Positions 46,288-55,265 are shown, numbered from the stretch's first letter. The stretch: DNA of 64,000 nt from Ectopseudomonas mendocina (GCF_008041835.1 NZ_VRYE01000011.1:124001-188000); one strand, 5' to 3'. Program-made: numbers and translations. The notes: generated by a model not told the origin, from the letters alone.

Positions 46288-47103
46288 ATGCACGAACTCG
46301 AACTGAACCCATCCAGCAACTGGCGTCAGCGCCTGGGCGCTATCATGGACGGCGCCACCATGCAGCGCCTGGTAACCCTGCTGATCATCATCAATGCGGT
46401 CATTCTCGGCCTGCAGACCTCACCCTCGATCATGGCCGACTGGGGCAAACCGCTGCTGATCATCGACAGCCTGATCCTCGCCTGCTTCGTCATCGAACTG
46501 GCCCTGCGTTTCACTGCGCGTGGCATAGGCTTGCTGCGAGATCCCTGGGCAGTATTCGACTGCCTCGTCATTGGCATCGCCCTGGTGCCGGCCAGCGGTC
46601 CCTTCGCGGTACTGCGCGCCTTGCGCGTCCTGCGGGTACTGCGCCTGGTGTCGATCAACCCAAGCATGCGCAAGGTGGTACAGGCACTGCTCGCCTCGCT
46701 GCCGGGCATGGGCAGTATCGTCATGCTGATGGGGCTGGTTTTTTACGTCGCTGCGGTAATGGCCACCCAACTGTTCGGTGAAAGTTTCCCGGAATGGTTC
46801 GGCAACATCGGCGCCAGCCTCTACACCCTGTTCCAGGTGATGACGCTGGAAAGCTGGTCGATGGGCATCGTGCGTCCGATCATGGAACAGCATCCGCTGG
46901 CCTGGATGTTCTTCGTGCCTTACATCCTCGTCGCGACCTTCATGATGCTCAACCTGTTCATCGCGGTCATCGTCAACGCCATGCAGAGCACCCATGAATC
47001 CAGCGCCGAGGAGCAAGCTGCAGCAGCACGCGAGCAGGCGATTCTCGACGAGCTGCGTGCACTGCGCAGTGAGGTTGCCGAGCTACGCCGCCAGACGCCC
47101 TGA
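46288..47103 (+). CDS. Voltage-gated ion channel, bacterial sodium-channel (NaChBac) type
   Basis: Six-helix channel subunit of 271 residues that would assemble as a tetramer. S4 has four arginines at three-residue spacing (R110, R113, R116, R119 in LRALRVLRVLRL), the voltage-sensor pattern. The pore filter is TLESW (186-190), the signature of BacNav channels, followed by the S6 helix ILVATFMMLNLFIAVIVNAM and a C-terminal coiled coil (EEQAAAAREQAILDELRALR). Sodium selectivity is inferred from the filter. It stands alone after apt; its regulation is not evident. Confidence 0.9.
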   Translation: MHELELNPSSNWRQRLGAIMDGATMQRLVTLLIIINAVILGLQTSPSIMADWGKPLLIIDSLILACFVIELALRFTARGIGLLRDPWAVFDCLVIGIALVPASGPFAVLRALRVLRVLRLVSINPSMRKVVQALLASLPGMGSIVMLMGLVFYVAAVMATQLFGESFPEWFGNIGASLYTLFQVMTLESWSMGIVRPIMEQHPLAWMFFVPYILVATFMMLNLFIAVIVNAMQSTHESSAEEQAAAAREQAILDELRALRSEVAELRRQTP

Positions 47104-47159
47104 GCCCCTGGCTGCCGAGCCCGGCAGGCCGATGAGAGCATGGATGCTTCAGCGACCTG

Positions 47160-47375
47160 CTAGGTATTGCGCCGTAGCGGATCGAGCAACGGTTTGAGAC
47201 CGTTATGGTCGATCTCCTGCATCAGCGCCAGCAGTTGCCCCAGCTCGCCCTTGGGAAACCCCTCACGGGCAAACCAGTTCAGATAGTGCCCCGGCAGATC
47301 GGCGATCAGCCGGTCCTTGTACTTGCCATAAGGCATGCGGCGGGTCACCAGGAGTTTCAGCGCTTCGGGATTCAT
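47160..47375 (-). CDS. DUF3820 family protein
   Basis: A 71-residue protein of the DUF3820 family, function unproven. It has the family core RRMPYGKYKDRLIADLPGHY, LNWFAREGFPKGELG and a C-terminal LLDPLRR. Start ATG at 47375. It ends about 55 bases from the converging channel gene. Confidence 0.85.
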   Translation of the reverse strand: MNPEALKLLVTRRMPYGKYKDRLIADLPGHYLNWFAREGFPKGELGQLLALMQEIDHNGLKPLLDPLRRNT

Positions 47376-47421
47376 CGGTTGCTCAGATAGTCGGAAAATA
47401 ACGTCACCATTGTGCCAGCTA

Positions 47422-48015
47422 TCAGCTTTTCAGTGCCGCACGCACAAAATCCAGACGATCCTGACCAAAGAACATCTCATTACCGACAAAGCAGGTTGGT
47501 GCGCCGAATACACCGCGCCTGATCGCTTCATCGGTCGTAGCCTTCAGCGCGTCCTTCACTGCCGGCTCGGCGGCCTGCGCCTGTAGCTCAGCCGCATCGA
47601 AACCCGCGGCGACCAGCACGTCCGCCACCTTGAGTGGATCACCCAGGTTCACGCCATCGACCCAGATCGCCCGAAACAGTGCCTGCAAGGCATCGTCGAA
47701 ACGTTCTGGCTGGCGCAGCTGCAGCGCCACCAGCCAGCGCATCACCGTCAGGGTATTGATCGGGAAATACGGGTTGAAGCGCATCGGCACGCCATAGCGC
47801 TCGGCAAAGCGCGCCAGGTCGCGAATCATGTAACGCCCCTTGGCCGGAATCATCGCCGGCGAGGCGTTGCCGGTGGCCTGGAACACGCCGCCGAGCAGCA
47901 TTGGCCGATAGACCAGCGTTGCCCCGGTTTCGCGACACAGATCAGGCAACTGGGTATGGGCCAGGTAGGACGCCGGGCTGCCCAGGTCGAAGAAGAACTC
48001 CACCGTCTTGCTCAT
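47422..48015 (-). CDS. 2-hydroxychromene-2-carboxylate isomerase (DsbA/kappa-GST fold)
   Basis: Kappa-GST/DsbA-fold isomerase of 197 residues: FFFDLGSPASYLAHTQLPDL with serine in place of the DsbA cysteine, PMLLGGVFQATGN, and the C-terminal GVFGAPTCFVGNEMFFGQDR. Such enzymes work in aromatic degradation with glutathione, but the neighbours (an SDR and a TetR regulator) give no pathway. ATG 48015 is preferred (GAGTGA upstream); a GTG at 48024 would add three residues. Confidence 0.87.
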   Translation of the reverse strand: MSKTVEFFFDLGSPASYLAHTQLPDLCRETGATLVYRPMLLGGVFQATGNASPAMIPAKGRYMIRDLARFAERYGVPMRFNPYFPINTLTVMRWLVALQLRQPERFDDALQALFRAIWVDGVNLGDPLKVADVLVAAGFDAAELQAQAAEPAVKDALKATTDEAIRRGVFGAPTCFVGNEMFFGQDRLDFVRAALKS

Positions 48016-48058
48016 CAGTTTCACTCGCTCGTTATTGTGATGATGGGTTCAGCGCAGG

Positions 48059-48790
48059 TTACCAGCGCTCGATCCACGGACGCAGATCCAGCTCGAAGGT
48101 CCAGGCATCACGCGGCTGGCTGTGCAAGAACCAGTAACTGTCGGCGATATGCTCGGGATCGAGAATGCCATCCTGGTCTTTCAGCGCATATGTCTCCGGC
48201 CAGTTATCACGGATGAAGGCCGTATCGATGGCTCCGTCGACCACGATATGGGCGACATGGATATTCAACGGCCCGAGTTCTCGCGCCATGCTCTGCGCCA
48301 GTGCGCGGATACCATGCTTGGCTCCGGCAAAGGCGGCAAAACCGGCAGCCCCGCGCAAACCTGCGGTAGCACCAGTAAACAGGATGCTGCCACGCCCGCG
48401 CGTGACCATGCGCTTGGCCACTGCCTGACTGGTAAGAAAACCGGAGAAACAAGCCATTTCCCAGATCTTGAAGTACTTGCGTGGCGTTTCTTCCAGAATG
48501 CTGCAGGGCACGTTAGCACCGATGTTGAAGACCATCACCTCGATCGGGCCGATATCTCGCTCGATGCGTTCAACCAGTTCAGCCACCTGCTCCTCACGTC
48601 GCGCATCGGAGGCAAAACCATGTGCTTCGCCACCCTCACTGCGGATTTCTGCCAACAACGGTTGCAGTTTTTCGAGGTTGCGCCGGGTCACGCAGGCGAC
48701 ATATCCCTCGCTGGCAAAACGCCGGGCAATGGCGCCGCCCGTGGCGTCACCGGCGCCAATGATCAATGCGACTTTCTTATTTTCGGTCAT
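48059..48790 (-). CDS. SDR family oxidoreductase lacking the catalytic tyrosine
   Basis: Short-chain dehydrogenase fold of 243 residues: nucleotide motif LIIGAGDATGGAIARRFASE, NIGANVP (NAG equivalent) and the serine region SILFTGATAG. At the usual YxxxK position it reads FAGAK, so the catalytic tyrosine is phenylalanine. This variant recurs in a sub-family and makes a classical dehydrogenase activity doubtful. GGAGAAGG precedes ATG 48790. It diverges from a TetR gene with a double operator in the gap, so it is probably that regulator's target. Confidence 0.85.
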   Translation of the reverse strand: MTENKKVALIIGAGDATGGAIARRFASEGYVACVTRRNLEKLQPLLAEIRSEGGEAHGFASDARREEQVAELVERIERDIGPIEVMVFNIGANVPCSILEETPRKYFKIWEMACFSGFLTSQAVAKRMVTRGRGSILFTGATAGLRGAAGFAAFAGAKHGIRALAQSMARELGPLNIHVAHIVVDGAIDTAFIRDNWPETYALKDQDGILDPEHIADSYWFLHSQPRDAWTFELDLRPWIERW

Positions 48791-48804
48791 GGCCTTCTCC
48801 ATTG

Positions 48805-48833
48805 GCTAACGGTCGTTAGCTGAACGAACGTTA
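48805..48833. promoter_or_regulatory. Tandem TetR-type operator in the SDR/TetR intergenic gap
   Basis: Two dyads of the same form lie 15 bp apart, centre to centre: TAACG-GT-CGTTA inside GCTAACGGTCGTTAGC (48805-48820), and GAACG-AA-CGTTA (48822-48833). The spacing, and the position just upstream of the SDR start, suggest repression by the adjacent TetR protein. Confidence 0.6.
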
Positions 48834-48879
48834 TGCTACGCTCTCGATCAGGTCAACTCAGCATAGAACGGAGTCATCC

Positions 48880-49446
48880 ATGCGTTATTGCGCCGAACAC
48901 AAGGCCGAAACCCGCGAGCGCCTGCTCGCCAGCAGCGGCGCCCTCGCCAAGCAGCAAGGTTTTGCCGTGACCGGGGTGGATGCACTGATGAAAACCATCG
49001 GTCTGACCGGCGCGGCGTTCTACAGCCACTTCCCGAGCAAGAACGACCTGTTCGCCGAACTGATCGAGCGCGAGCTGCGCAATAGCCTGAGCCGACTCGG
49101 CGGCGAAGCGGGTGGTGCCGGTCGCGACAAACTGAAACGCTGCCTGGCGGCTTATCTCAGCCTGGCGCATGTCGAGCAACCGGATAAAGGCTGCGTACTG
49201 CCGGCCCTGGGCGCGGAGATCGCCCGTGCCGATGAAGGCGTACGCTTGCGCACCGAGCAGCAGATCCTGCAACTGCAGAGCATCTGGGCCGAGATCATCG
49301 GCGACCCACAACTGGCCTGGACGATCCTCGCTCAATGCCTCGGCAGCCTGCTGCTGGCGCGCATGATGGCCAGCGAGGAATCGCGCCAGCAGGTGCTCGG
49401 CGCCAGCCTGGACATGCTCGAAAACACATTGAAGCCTGTCAGCTGA
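48880..49446 (+). CDS. TetR/AcrR family transcriptional regulator
   Basis: Repressor of 188 residues. The N-terminal HTH covers KAETRERLLASSGALAKQQG, FAVTGVDALMKTIGLTGAAF and YSHFPSKNDLFAELIER. The C-terminal ligand domain has the motif KGCVLPALGAEIARAD seen in regulators of reactive-compound detoxification. It diverges from the SDR gene across a tandem operator, so autoregulation and control of the SDR are likely. Confidence 0.9.
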   Translation: MRYCAEHKAETRERLLASSGALAKQQGFAVTGVDALMKTIGLTGAAFYSHFPSKNDLFAELIERELRNSLSRLGGEAGGAGRDKLKRCLAAYLSLAHVEQPDKGCVLPALGAEIARADEGVRLRTEQQILQLQSIWAEIIGDPQLAWTILAQCLGSLLLARMMASEESRQQVLGASLDMLENTLKPVS

Positions 49447-49494
49447 ACGCGCATGCCGTTACCCTACGCAGGTTCTTCTTGTCAGGATAGCCCC

Positions 49495-50145
49495 ATGCCG
49501 TACACGCCTTCCCCACTGGTGGGTGAAAACCCGCTGCACGCCATCGAAGTCCGCATCCTCGGTTGCCTGATCGAAAAGCAGTTGACCACACCGGAAACCT
49601 ACCCACTGACGCTCAATGCCGTGCAGCTGGCCTGCAACCAGAAAACCAGTCGCGAGCCGCTGATGAGCCTGGAAACCGGCGAAGTCGGCCGCTATCTGCG
49701 CAGCCTGGAAGGCCGCAAGTTGGTGCACCTGGTCATGGGCAGCCGCGCCGACCGCTGGGAACAGCGTTGCGACAAGCAGCTGGAGTTGGTCAAACCGCAA
49801 ACCGTACTGCTCGGCCTGCTGCTGTTGCGCGGCCCGCAAACGCTCAATGAACTGCTCACCCGCAGCAACCGCATGCACGATTTCGACGACGTAGACGACG
49901 TCCAGCACCAACTGGAACGTCTCATTGGTCGTGGCCTGGCCGTACTGCTACCACGCCAGAGCGGTCAGCGCGAAGATCGCTATATGCATCTGCTGGGCGA
50001 GCAGACTGACCTGGAGAACCTGCTGGCCAGCCGCCCCAGCAGCCGTAGCGACACCTCGGCACCTAACAATGATCGTCTGGTCGAACTGGAAGCGCGCATC
50101 GCCGCGCTGGAAGAACGTCTGGCGCGCCTGGAAGGCGCGCAGTAA
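49495..50145 (+). CDS. YceH family protein (DUF480)
   Basis: Two winged-helix domains in 216 residues, family UPF0502. It has [55 protein letters not shown] and a C-terminal coiled coil ([17 protein letters not shown]). Role unknown. ATG 49495 is preceded by AGGA; the open frame begins earlier but has no support. The lipoprotein gene follows after 18 bases. Confidence 0.9.
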   Translation: MPYTPSPLVGENPLHAIEVRILGCLIEKQLTTPETYPLTLNAVQLACNQKTSREPLMSLETGEVGRYLRSLEGRKLVHLVMGSRADRWEQRCDKQLELVKPQTVLLGLLLLRGPQTLNELLTRSNRMHDFDDVDDVQHQLERLIGRGLAVLLPRQSGQREDRYMHLLGEQTDLENLLASRPSSRSDTSAPNNDRLVELEARIAALEERLARLEGAQ

Positions 50146-50163
50146 CCCAAAGGAGTTCATGCA

Positions 50164-50481
50164 TTGAATCTCAAGAGCCGTTTCTGCCTCATACTCATCG
50201 CAACCCTGCTTGCCGCAGGCTGCAGCAGCACGGCGGACAAACCGGCAGCCACCGCAGCCCCGAGCGGGCCGGCGCCCGATAGCTGCACCTCGTCCGTGGT
50301 CGAACACCTCAAGGGCCAGACCGCCACGCCCGAGTTGCTGGAGCAAGCCCGCCAGCAGGCCGGTGCCAGCAGCGCACGCATCCTCACCCCGACCAGCGTG
50401 GTCACCCTGGAATACAACCGCCAGCGCCTGAACCTGAACGTCGACGAGCAGCGCGTCATCACTCGCGTGACCTGCGGCTAA
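50164..50481 (+). CDS. Lipoprotein of the I78 peptidase-inhibitor family
   Basis: A 105-residue outer- or inner-membrane lipoprotein: signal peptide with lipobox LLAAGC (cysteine about residue 19), then a small inhibitor-like domain with GASSARILTPTSVVTLEYNR and RLNLNVDEQRVITRVTCG, which matches family I78. It presumably guards against serine proteases in the envelope. The start is a TTG at 50164 with AAAGGAG 8 bases upstream; ATG 50159 is out of frame. Confidence 0.8.
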   Translation: MNLKSRFCLILIATLLAAGCSSTADKPAATAAPSGPAPDSCTSSVVEHLKGQTATPELLEQARQQAGASSARILTPTSVVTLEYNRQRLNLNVDEQRVITRVTCG

Positions 50482-50576
50482 GCCTCGCACTGGTGCGGGC
50501 TTGCCCGCACCAACCTCTGGCGCAGCTATCATTAGCGCGCTAACTTGAACCACCCGCCACTTCACAGGCCGCTGCC

Positions 50577-51029
50577 ATGACCACTCCCGTGGAGCCCTGC
50601 GCCGAGCTGCTGCTGGACAACCAGCTGTGCTTCGCCCTCTATTCCACCTCGCTGATGATGACCAAGACCTACAAGCCACTGCTGCAGGCACTGGGGCTCA
50701 CCTACCCGCAGTACCTGGCCATGCTGGTGCTGTGGGAAAACGAGGGCATCACCGTCAGCGAAATCAGCGCCCGCATGCTGACCGACCCCGGCTCGCTCAC
50801 CCCGCTGCTCAAGCGCCTTGAGAGCGAGGACCTTCTGCAACGCAGACGCAGCAGCGAGGACGAACGCGTGGTGCAGCTATACCTCACAGACAAGGGCCGC
50901 GCCCTGCACGAACAGGCCAAGGCATTGCCGGCCTGCGTCCTCAAGGCTTCGGGCCTCGACTTGCCGACCCTGAGCAAGTTGCGTGACGACCTGGTCGACC
51001 TGCGTCAGCACCTGCAAGAGGCACTCTGA
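50577..51029 (+). CDS. ohrR: Organic-hydroperoxide-sensing MarR-family repressor OhrR
   Basis: MarR-type regulator of 150 residues with the reactive cysteine C18 in LLDNQLCFALYSTS, the hallmark of OhrR, followed by MMTKTYKPLLQALGLTYPQY and the winged helix (RMLTDPGSLTPLLKRLESED, RRRSSEDERVVQLYLTDKG). Peroxide oxidation of C18 releases it from DNA. It lies upstream of ohr on the same strand; the 315-base gap between them contains the ohr promoter. Confidence 0.92.
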   Translation: MTTPVEPCAELLLDNQLCFALYSTSLMMTKTYKPLLQALGLTYPQYLAMLVLWENEGITVSEISARMLTDPGSLTPLLKRLESEDLLQRRRSSEDERVVQLYLTDKGRALHEQAKALPACVLKASGLDLPTLSKLRDDLVDLRQHLQEAL

Positions 51030-51344
51030 TCGCGGGCGATGCGAGCCATCGCCCCGTCCGCGCTCACTCACCCCGCCTGAACTGCCATACCACCGCCCCC
51101 TCCTGTGCCTTCCATGCCTTGCCAGACGGCTTCCGAATGAGCGCAACATGGCTGTCCCCATACGGCTTTAGCCCTCGCCGCAGCTGCTTATTACATCGCT
51201 CACCGCTCCTATAGCCAAATACTTTGTACATTTGTATTGCGCGCTAAACATTTGCGCAATAGATTTATCCCCGCGGAAACGGTTAGCGCACAAGCAATTA
51301 GCGAGCCAATCAATCGACTACCTAACCTATCGAGGAATATCGCC
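51030..51344 (+). promoter_or_regulatory. ohrR-ohr intergenic region with candidate OhrR operator
   Basis: AT-rich relative to its surroundings. It contains AATAC...GTATT (about 51218-51238) with TTTGTACATTTG between, and ATTGCGC...GCGCAAT (51236-51260). Either dyad could be the OhrR site. No conserved gene seen. The promoter of ohr should lie within 51210-51320. Confidence 0.35.
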
Positions 51345-51770
51345 ATGACTATCGAAAACGTTCTCTACCGCGCCACCGCTGAAGCCTTTGGTGGCCGTGA
51401 AGGCCGCGCCGTTTCTTCCGACGGCATTCTGGACATCGCCCTGACCACGCCGAAAGAACTCGGCGGCGCCGGCGGCAACGGCACCAACCCGGAACAACTC
51501 TTCGCTGCCGGCTACTCTGCCTGCTTCCTGGGTGCCCTGAAGTTCGTCGCCGCCCGCGACAAGCTGAGCATCCCGGCGGATACCTTCATCGAAGGCACCG
51601 TGGGCATCGGCGCCATCCCCACCGGCTTCGGCATCGAAGTGGAACTGCGCATCAGCCTGCCGGGCCTGGATCGCGACGCCGCGCAAACCCTGGTAGATCG
51701 CGCGCACATCGTCTGCCCTTACTCCAATGCCACCCGCGGCAACATCGACGTCACTCTGACCATCGTCTGA
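51345..51770 (+). CDS. ohr: Organic hydroperoxide resistance protein Ohr
   Basis: Thiol peroxidase of the Ohr/OsmC fold, 141 residues, that reduces organic hydroperoxides with lipoyl donors. The catalytic pair is C60 ([17 protein letters not shown]) and C124 ([15 protein letters not shown]), with E50 in NPEQLFA. GAGGA lies before ATG 51345; the longer open frame from 51237 is rejected because the family starts with this methionine. It ends in a strong terminator. Confidence 0.96.
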   Translation: MTIENVLYRATAEAFGGREGRAVSSDGILDIALTTPKELGGAGGNGTNPEQLFAAGYSACFLGALKFVAARDKLSIPADTFIEGTVGIGAIPTGFGIEVELRISLPGLDRDAAQTLVDRAHIVCPYSNATRGNIDVTLTIV

Positions 51771-51792
51771 ACCCCGTACACGCCAAAAAACG

Positions 51793-51829
51793 AAACCCCG
51801 CCACCGTTACCGGTAGCGGGGTTTTCTTT
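51793..51829 (+). terminator. Rho-independent terminator of ohr
   Basis: AAACCCCGC pairs with GCGGGGTTT around an inner ACCG/CGGT extension, followed by TTTTCTTTT. Confidence 0.9.
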
Positions 51830-51846
51830 TGATCATCATCCTTCGC

Positions 51847-51923
51847 GACTGAAGCTGCTCCTACGCGAACGCTGATACACCTGTAGGAACGGCTGGGCGG
51901 CACTCCGCTTCAGCCGCGAAATA
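51847..51923. repeat. REP doublet (REPIN-like)
   Basis: Two REP-type units face each other: TTCGCG.CTGAAGC.GCTCCTAC at the left, and GTAGGAACGGC...CTTCAGCCGCGAA at the right. The right unit carries about 14 extra bases (TGGGCGGCACTCCG) in its loop. It ends 6 bases before the stop of the next gene and may act as a transcription end. Confidence 0.65.
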
Positions 51924-51928
51924 ACGCG

Positions 51929-53296
51929 TTATGCCAGACCACGCACCTGCTCCCAGGTCAGATCCAGGCACTTGCGCGCTTTCTCGACCAGCTCATCCAC
52001 CTCCGCCTGGCTGATCACCAAAGGCGGCGCGATGATCATGGTGTCGCCCACCGCGCGCATGATCAGACCGTTGTTGAAGCAGTGGCCACGACAGACCATG
52101 CCCACGCCCACATCACCGGAGAAGCGCTTGCGCGTGGCCTTGTCCTGCACCAGTTCGATGGCGCCAAGCATGCCGACGCCGCGCACTTCGCCCACCAATG
52201 GGTGGTCGGCCAGCTCACGCAGGCGCTTTTGCAGGTAGGGCGCGGTTTCTGCTTTGACCCGCTCGACGATGCCTTCTTCCTTGAGAATGCGCAGGTTCTC
52301 CAAACCCACCGCCGCTGCCACCGGATGCCCGGAATAGGTAAAGCCGTGGTTGAAGTCGCCGTGCGCCTCGATCACCTCGAACACCTTGTCGCTGACGATC
52401 AGCCCGCCCATCGGCACGTAGCCCGAGGTCAGGCCCTTGGCGATGGTCATCAGGTCGGGTTTCAGATCGTAGTACTGGCTGCCGAACCACTCGCCGGTAC
52501 GGCCGAAACCGCAGATCACCTCGTCGGCGACAAACAGAATGTCGTACTTGGCGGGGATTTCCTTGATGCGCGGCCAGTAGGTTTCCGGCGGGATGATCAC
52601 ACCGCCGGCGCCCTGGATCGGCTCGGCAATGAACGCGGCGACGTTTTCCTCGCCCAGTTCGAGAATCTTCTTTTCCAACTGATCGGCCGCCCAGATGCCG
52701 AAGGCTTCCGGGCTCATGTCACCGCCTTCACCAAACCAGTACGGCTGCGGGATATGCGCAATACCGGGAATCGGCAGATCGCCCTGCTCGTGCATGAACT
52801 TCATGCCGCCGAGGCTGGCGCCGGCCACGGTGGAGCCGTGGTAGCCGTTGTCGCGGCCGATGATGATTTTCTTGTTCGGCTGGCCCTTGCACGCCCAATA
52901 GTGGCGTACCAGACGCAACATGGTGTCATTGCCCTCCGAGCCCGAACCGGTAAAGAACACGTGGTTCATGCCAGCTGGCGCCAGCTGCGAGATGGCATGC
53001 GCCAGTTCCAGCACTGGCGGGTGAGCAGTCTGGAAGAAGGTGTTGTAGAACGGCAGCTGTAACATCTGTTTGGAAGCCGCCGCGACCAGCTCCTCACGGC
53101 CATAGCCGACGGCCACGCACCACAGGCCGGCCATGCCATCGAGGATCTTGTTGCCCTCGCTGTCCCACAGGTGCACACCTTTCGCTTCAGTGATGATGCG
53201 CGGGCCTTTTTCGGCCAGTTGCTTGTAATCACTGAACGGCGCCAGGTGGTGAGCCTGGCTCAGCGCCTGCCAGTGTGCGGTTTTCGGGTTGTTCAT
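51929..53296 (-). CDS. spuC: Polyamine:pyruvate aminotransferase (SpuC-like class III aminotransferase)
   Basis: PLP enzyme of 455 residues, class III, close to P. aeruginosa SpuC, which transaminates putrescine. Features: HLWDSEGNKILDGMAGLWCV, FFTGSGSEGNDTMLRLVRHY, GYHGSTVAGASLGGMKFMHE, FVADEVICGFGRTGEWFGSQ and the PLP-lysine loop TIAKGLTSGYVPMGG. GGAGG lies 5 bases before ATG 53296. It follows the glutamine-synthetase-like gene on the same strand, so the operon is aimed at polyamines. Confidence 0.9.
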   Translation of the reverse strand: MNNPKTAHWQALSQAHHLAPFSDYKQLAEKGPRIITEAKGVHLWDSEGNKILDGMAGLWCVAVGYGREELVAAASKQMLQLPFYNTFFQTAHPPVLELAHAISQLAPAGMNHVFFTGSGSEGNDTMLRLVRHYWACKGQPNKKIIIGRDNGYHGSTVAGASLGGMKFMHEQGDLPIPGIAHIPQPYWFGEGGDMSPEAFGIWAADQLEKKILELGEENVAAFIAEPIQGAGGVIIPPETYWPRIKEIPAKYDILFVADEVICGFGRTGEWFGSQYYDLKPDLMTIAKGLTSGYVPMGGLIVSDKVFEVIEAHGDFNHGFTYSGHPVAAAVGLENLRILKEEGIVERVKAETAPYLQKRLRELADHPLVGEVRGVGMLGAIELVQDKATRKRFSGDVGVGMVCRGHCFNNGLIMRAVGDTMIIAPPLVISQAEVDELVEKARKCLDLTWEQVRGLA

Positions 53297-53319
53297 GTCG
53301 CCTCCTTCGATCCGGGACA

Positions 53320-54666
53320 TCACAGGTACCAGCGGTATTCGCGCGGGCTGATGTCGTGCATGAAGGCCAGGTGATCCTGGCGTTTGTTCTCGCAATAAAC
53401 CATGACGAACTCGCTGCCGAGGCCGGCGGCAACGCGCTCGCTGGCCTGCATGCGGCGCACGGCGTCGAGCATGTCCTTGGGAAAGTCGACGCCGCTTTCG
53501 CGGTCATCATTCAGCGGTGCGATGGGCTCGACCTTTGCGTCGAGGCCCTGCTCGATACTGGTCAGCAATGCCGCCAGCACCAGATAGGGGTTGGCATCGG
53601 CGCCCGGCAGGCGGAACTCCAGGCGCAGGTTGCGCGCGTCGGACTCGGGAATGCGCACGCAGGCGTCGCGATCCTCAAAACCCCAGCTGGCCTTGCTCGC
53701 CGAGTTCACCTGGGCACCAAAGCGACGGTAGCTGTTGTGGTTCGGCGCGTAGATCGGCATCAGTTCCGGCAACAGGCTCAGGCAACCGGCCACGGCATGC
53801 CGCAACGGACGCTGCTCGTCACGCGCCAGCAGGTTGTTGCCAGCCTCGTCGTAGAGGCTGACGTGAATGTGCATGCCGCTGCCCGGATACTGCAGGTAAG
53901 GCTTGGCCATGAAGCTGGCGCGATGACCATGCTTGAGCGCCACGCCACGGGTGACCCGGCAGAACAGCGCCGACCAGTCGGCCGCCTGCAGCGGGTCGGC
54001 GTTGTGGTTGAAGTTGATCTCGAACTGCCCCGGGCCGATCTCGGCGGTGATCACCGTGGTGTCGATGCCCTGCAGGCGCGCGGTCTCGCTGATGTCGTCG
54101 AGCACCTCGGCAAAGCGCGAGAGCCGCTCGATATGCATGTTCGGCTGATCGTCGGCATCCCCGCTCAGGTCATCACGCGGATACTGCGGCAGGCCATCCT
54201 TGAGCGCCTTGTCGAACAGGTAGAACTCCAGCTCGAAGGCCACCACCGGGCGAATGCCGCGTGCCGCCAGACGCTGCACCACGCGCGCCAGCACCTCACG
54301 CGGCTCGAACTCGATGGGCGCCTCGGTGCCATCGGAGCTGATCAGCATCTGCCCCAGCGGCTGGCGCTCCCAGTTCACCAGCTTGAGCGTGCCGGGGATC
54401 AGCCGCCGTGGCGCGTCCGGGTCACCGTCATGGAAGCAGTAATCGCCAATCTCGTAGAGGCCGCCCTGGGCGCCAAGCAGCACGCAGTTCTGCGGCAACT
54501 TCAGGGCGCTGCCGGCGGCGACCTTCTCCAGCATCTCGATGGGGTAGCGCTTGCCGTAGAAATGCCCAGGGATATCCAGGCAGATCAGGTCGACGAAGCG
54601 CACCTCGGGGTGGGCCTGGCGGAATTGGCGGACTTCGTCGAGCAGCTCGACTCGGGTGGCGTTCAT
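53320..54666 (-). CDS. Gamma-glutamylpolyamine synthetase (glutamine synthetase family)
   Basis: GS-fold ligase of 448 residues, PuuA/SpuB/PauA type, which joins glutamate to putrescine or a related amine. Motifs: FVDLICLDIPGHFYGKRYP, the metal-binding FELEFYLFD, EIGPGQFEINF, GSGMHIHVSL and EFRLPGADANPYL. It lacks the N-terminal and adenylylation features of GlnA. It lies between the aminotransferase and the cupin regulator; which polyamine it prefers cannot be told. Confidence 0.88.
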   Translation of the reverse strand: MNATRVELLDEVRQFRQAHPEVRFVDLICLDIPGHFYGKRYPIEMLEKVAAGSALKLPQNCVLLGAQGGLYEIGDYCFHDGDPDAPRRLIPGTLKLVNWERQPLGQMLISSDGTEAPIEFEPREVLARVVQRLAARGIRPVVAFELEFYLFDKALKDGLPQYPRDDLSGDADDQPNMHIERLSRFAEVLDDISETARLQGIDTTVITAEIGPGQFEINFNHNADPLQAADWSALFCRVTRGVALKHGHRASFMAKPYLQYPGSGMHIHVSLYDEAGNNLLARDEQRPLRHAVAGCLSLLPELMPIYAPNHNSYRRFGAQVNSASKASWGFEDRDACVRIPESDARNLRLEFRLPGADANPYLVLAALLTSIEQGLDAKVEPIAPLNDDRESGVDFPKDMLDAVRRMQASERVAAGLGSEFVMVYCENKRQDHLAFMHDISPREYRWYL

Positions 54667-54692
54667 TGTGGTTATTTCCGCTTAACGGGAGG

Positions 54693-55265
54693 TCAGGTGT
54701 AGATCCACAACACCCGCGCGGGGGTGTCGCCTTGGTTGGCATAGCGCAGGTGCGCATAGCTCGGCACCTGGAAAACATCGCCGGGGTAAAGCGTAGCGCT
54801 CTGTTCGTCCTCACCCAGCCACAGCGTCAGCTGGCCTTCGAGCACGTAGCCAGCCTGCTCGGAGCGGTCGCTCATCTGCCGCTCACCACTGCTGGCGCCT
54901 GGTTCCAGCAGACTGTCGACCACCATGAAGGCGCCCTGCAGCGTCGGCGAGGCCATGATGTCGGTGATGCCCCCGGCCAGGTACAGGGTGCGGCGTTCGT
55001 CCGGCCGGGTCACCCAGTCCAGCGCCTTGGGCTTGGGCAGACTGTAGAAATAGGTGGTGGGTACGTCGAGCGCCTCGGCGATGGCAGTCAGATCCTCCAC
55101 CGTCGGGCGCGACAGACCACGCTCGACCTGCGAGAGAAAGCCCACCGAACGGCCGATGCGCTCGGCCAGTTCGTTGAGGGTGACCTTCTTGTGCTTGCGC
55201 AGGTCATGAATAAGCACGGCCAGGGCCGCCATTTCCAGGTTCTTGTCCATCTCTGGGCTGTCCAT
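54693..55265 (-). CDS. XRE-cupin transcriptional regulator of polyamine catabolism (PuuR/PauR/BauR-like)
   Basis: Regulator of 190 residues: an N-terminal HTH (RKHKKVTLNELAERIGRSVG, FLSQVERGLSRPTVEDLTAI) and a C-terminal cupin (GYVLEGQLTLWLGEDEQSAT, LYPGDVFQVPSYAHLRYAN). The arrangement is that of PuuR/PauR-type repressors of gamma-glutamylpolyamine genes. It overlaps or adjoins the remnant oxidase gene (55267). The TTCATGAA-based inverted repeat at 55483-55514 is a candidate operator. An in-frame ATG at 55250 is an alternative start. Confidence 0.88.
   Translation of the reverse strand: MDSPEMDKNLEMAALAVLIHDLRKHKKVTLNELAERIGRSVGFLSQVERGLSRPTVEDLTAIAEALDVPTTYFYSLPKPKALDWVTRPDERRTLYLAGGITDIMASPTLQGAFMVVDSLLEPGASSGERQMSDRSEQAGYVLEGQLTLWLGEDEQSATLYPGDVFQVPSYAHLRYANQGDTPARVLWIYT

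Noticed and set aside
51847-51923. Third copy of the terminator-targeting miniature element
   Set aside because: It is a REP doublet with similar GTAGGA cores but lacks the TAATGCC terminal repeats and 10-bp flanking duplication.
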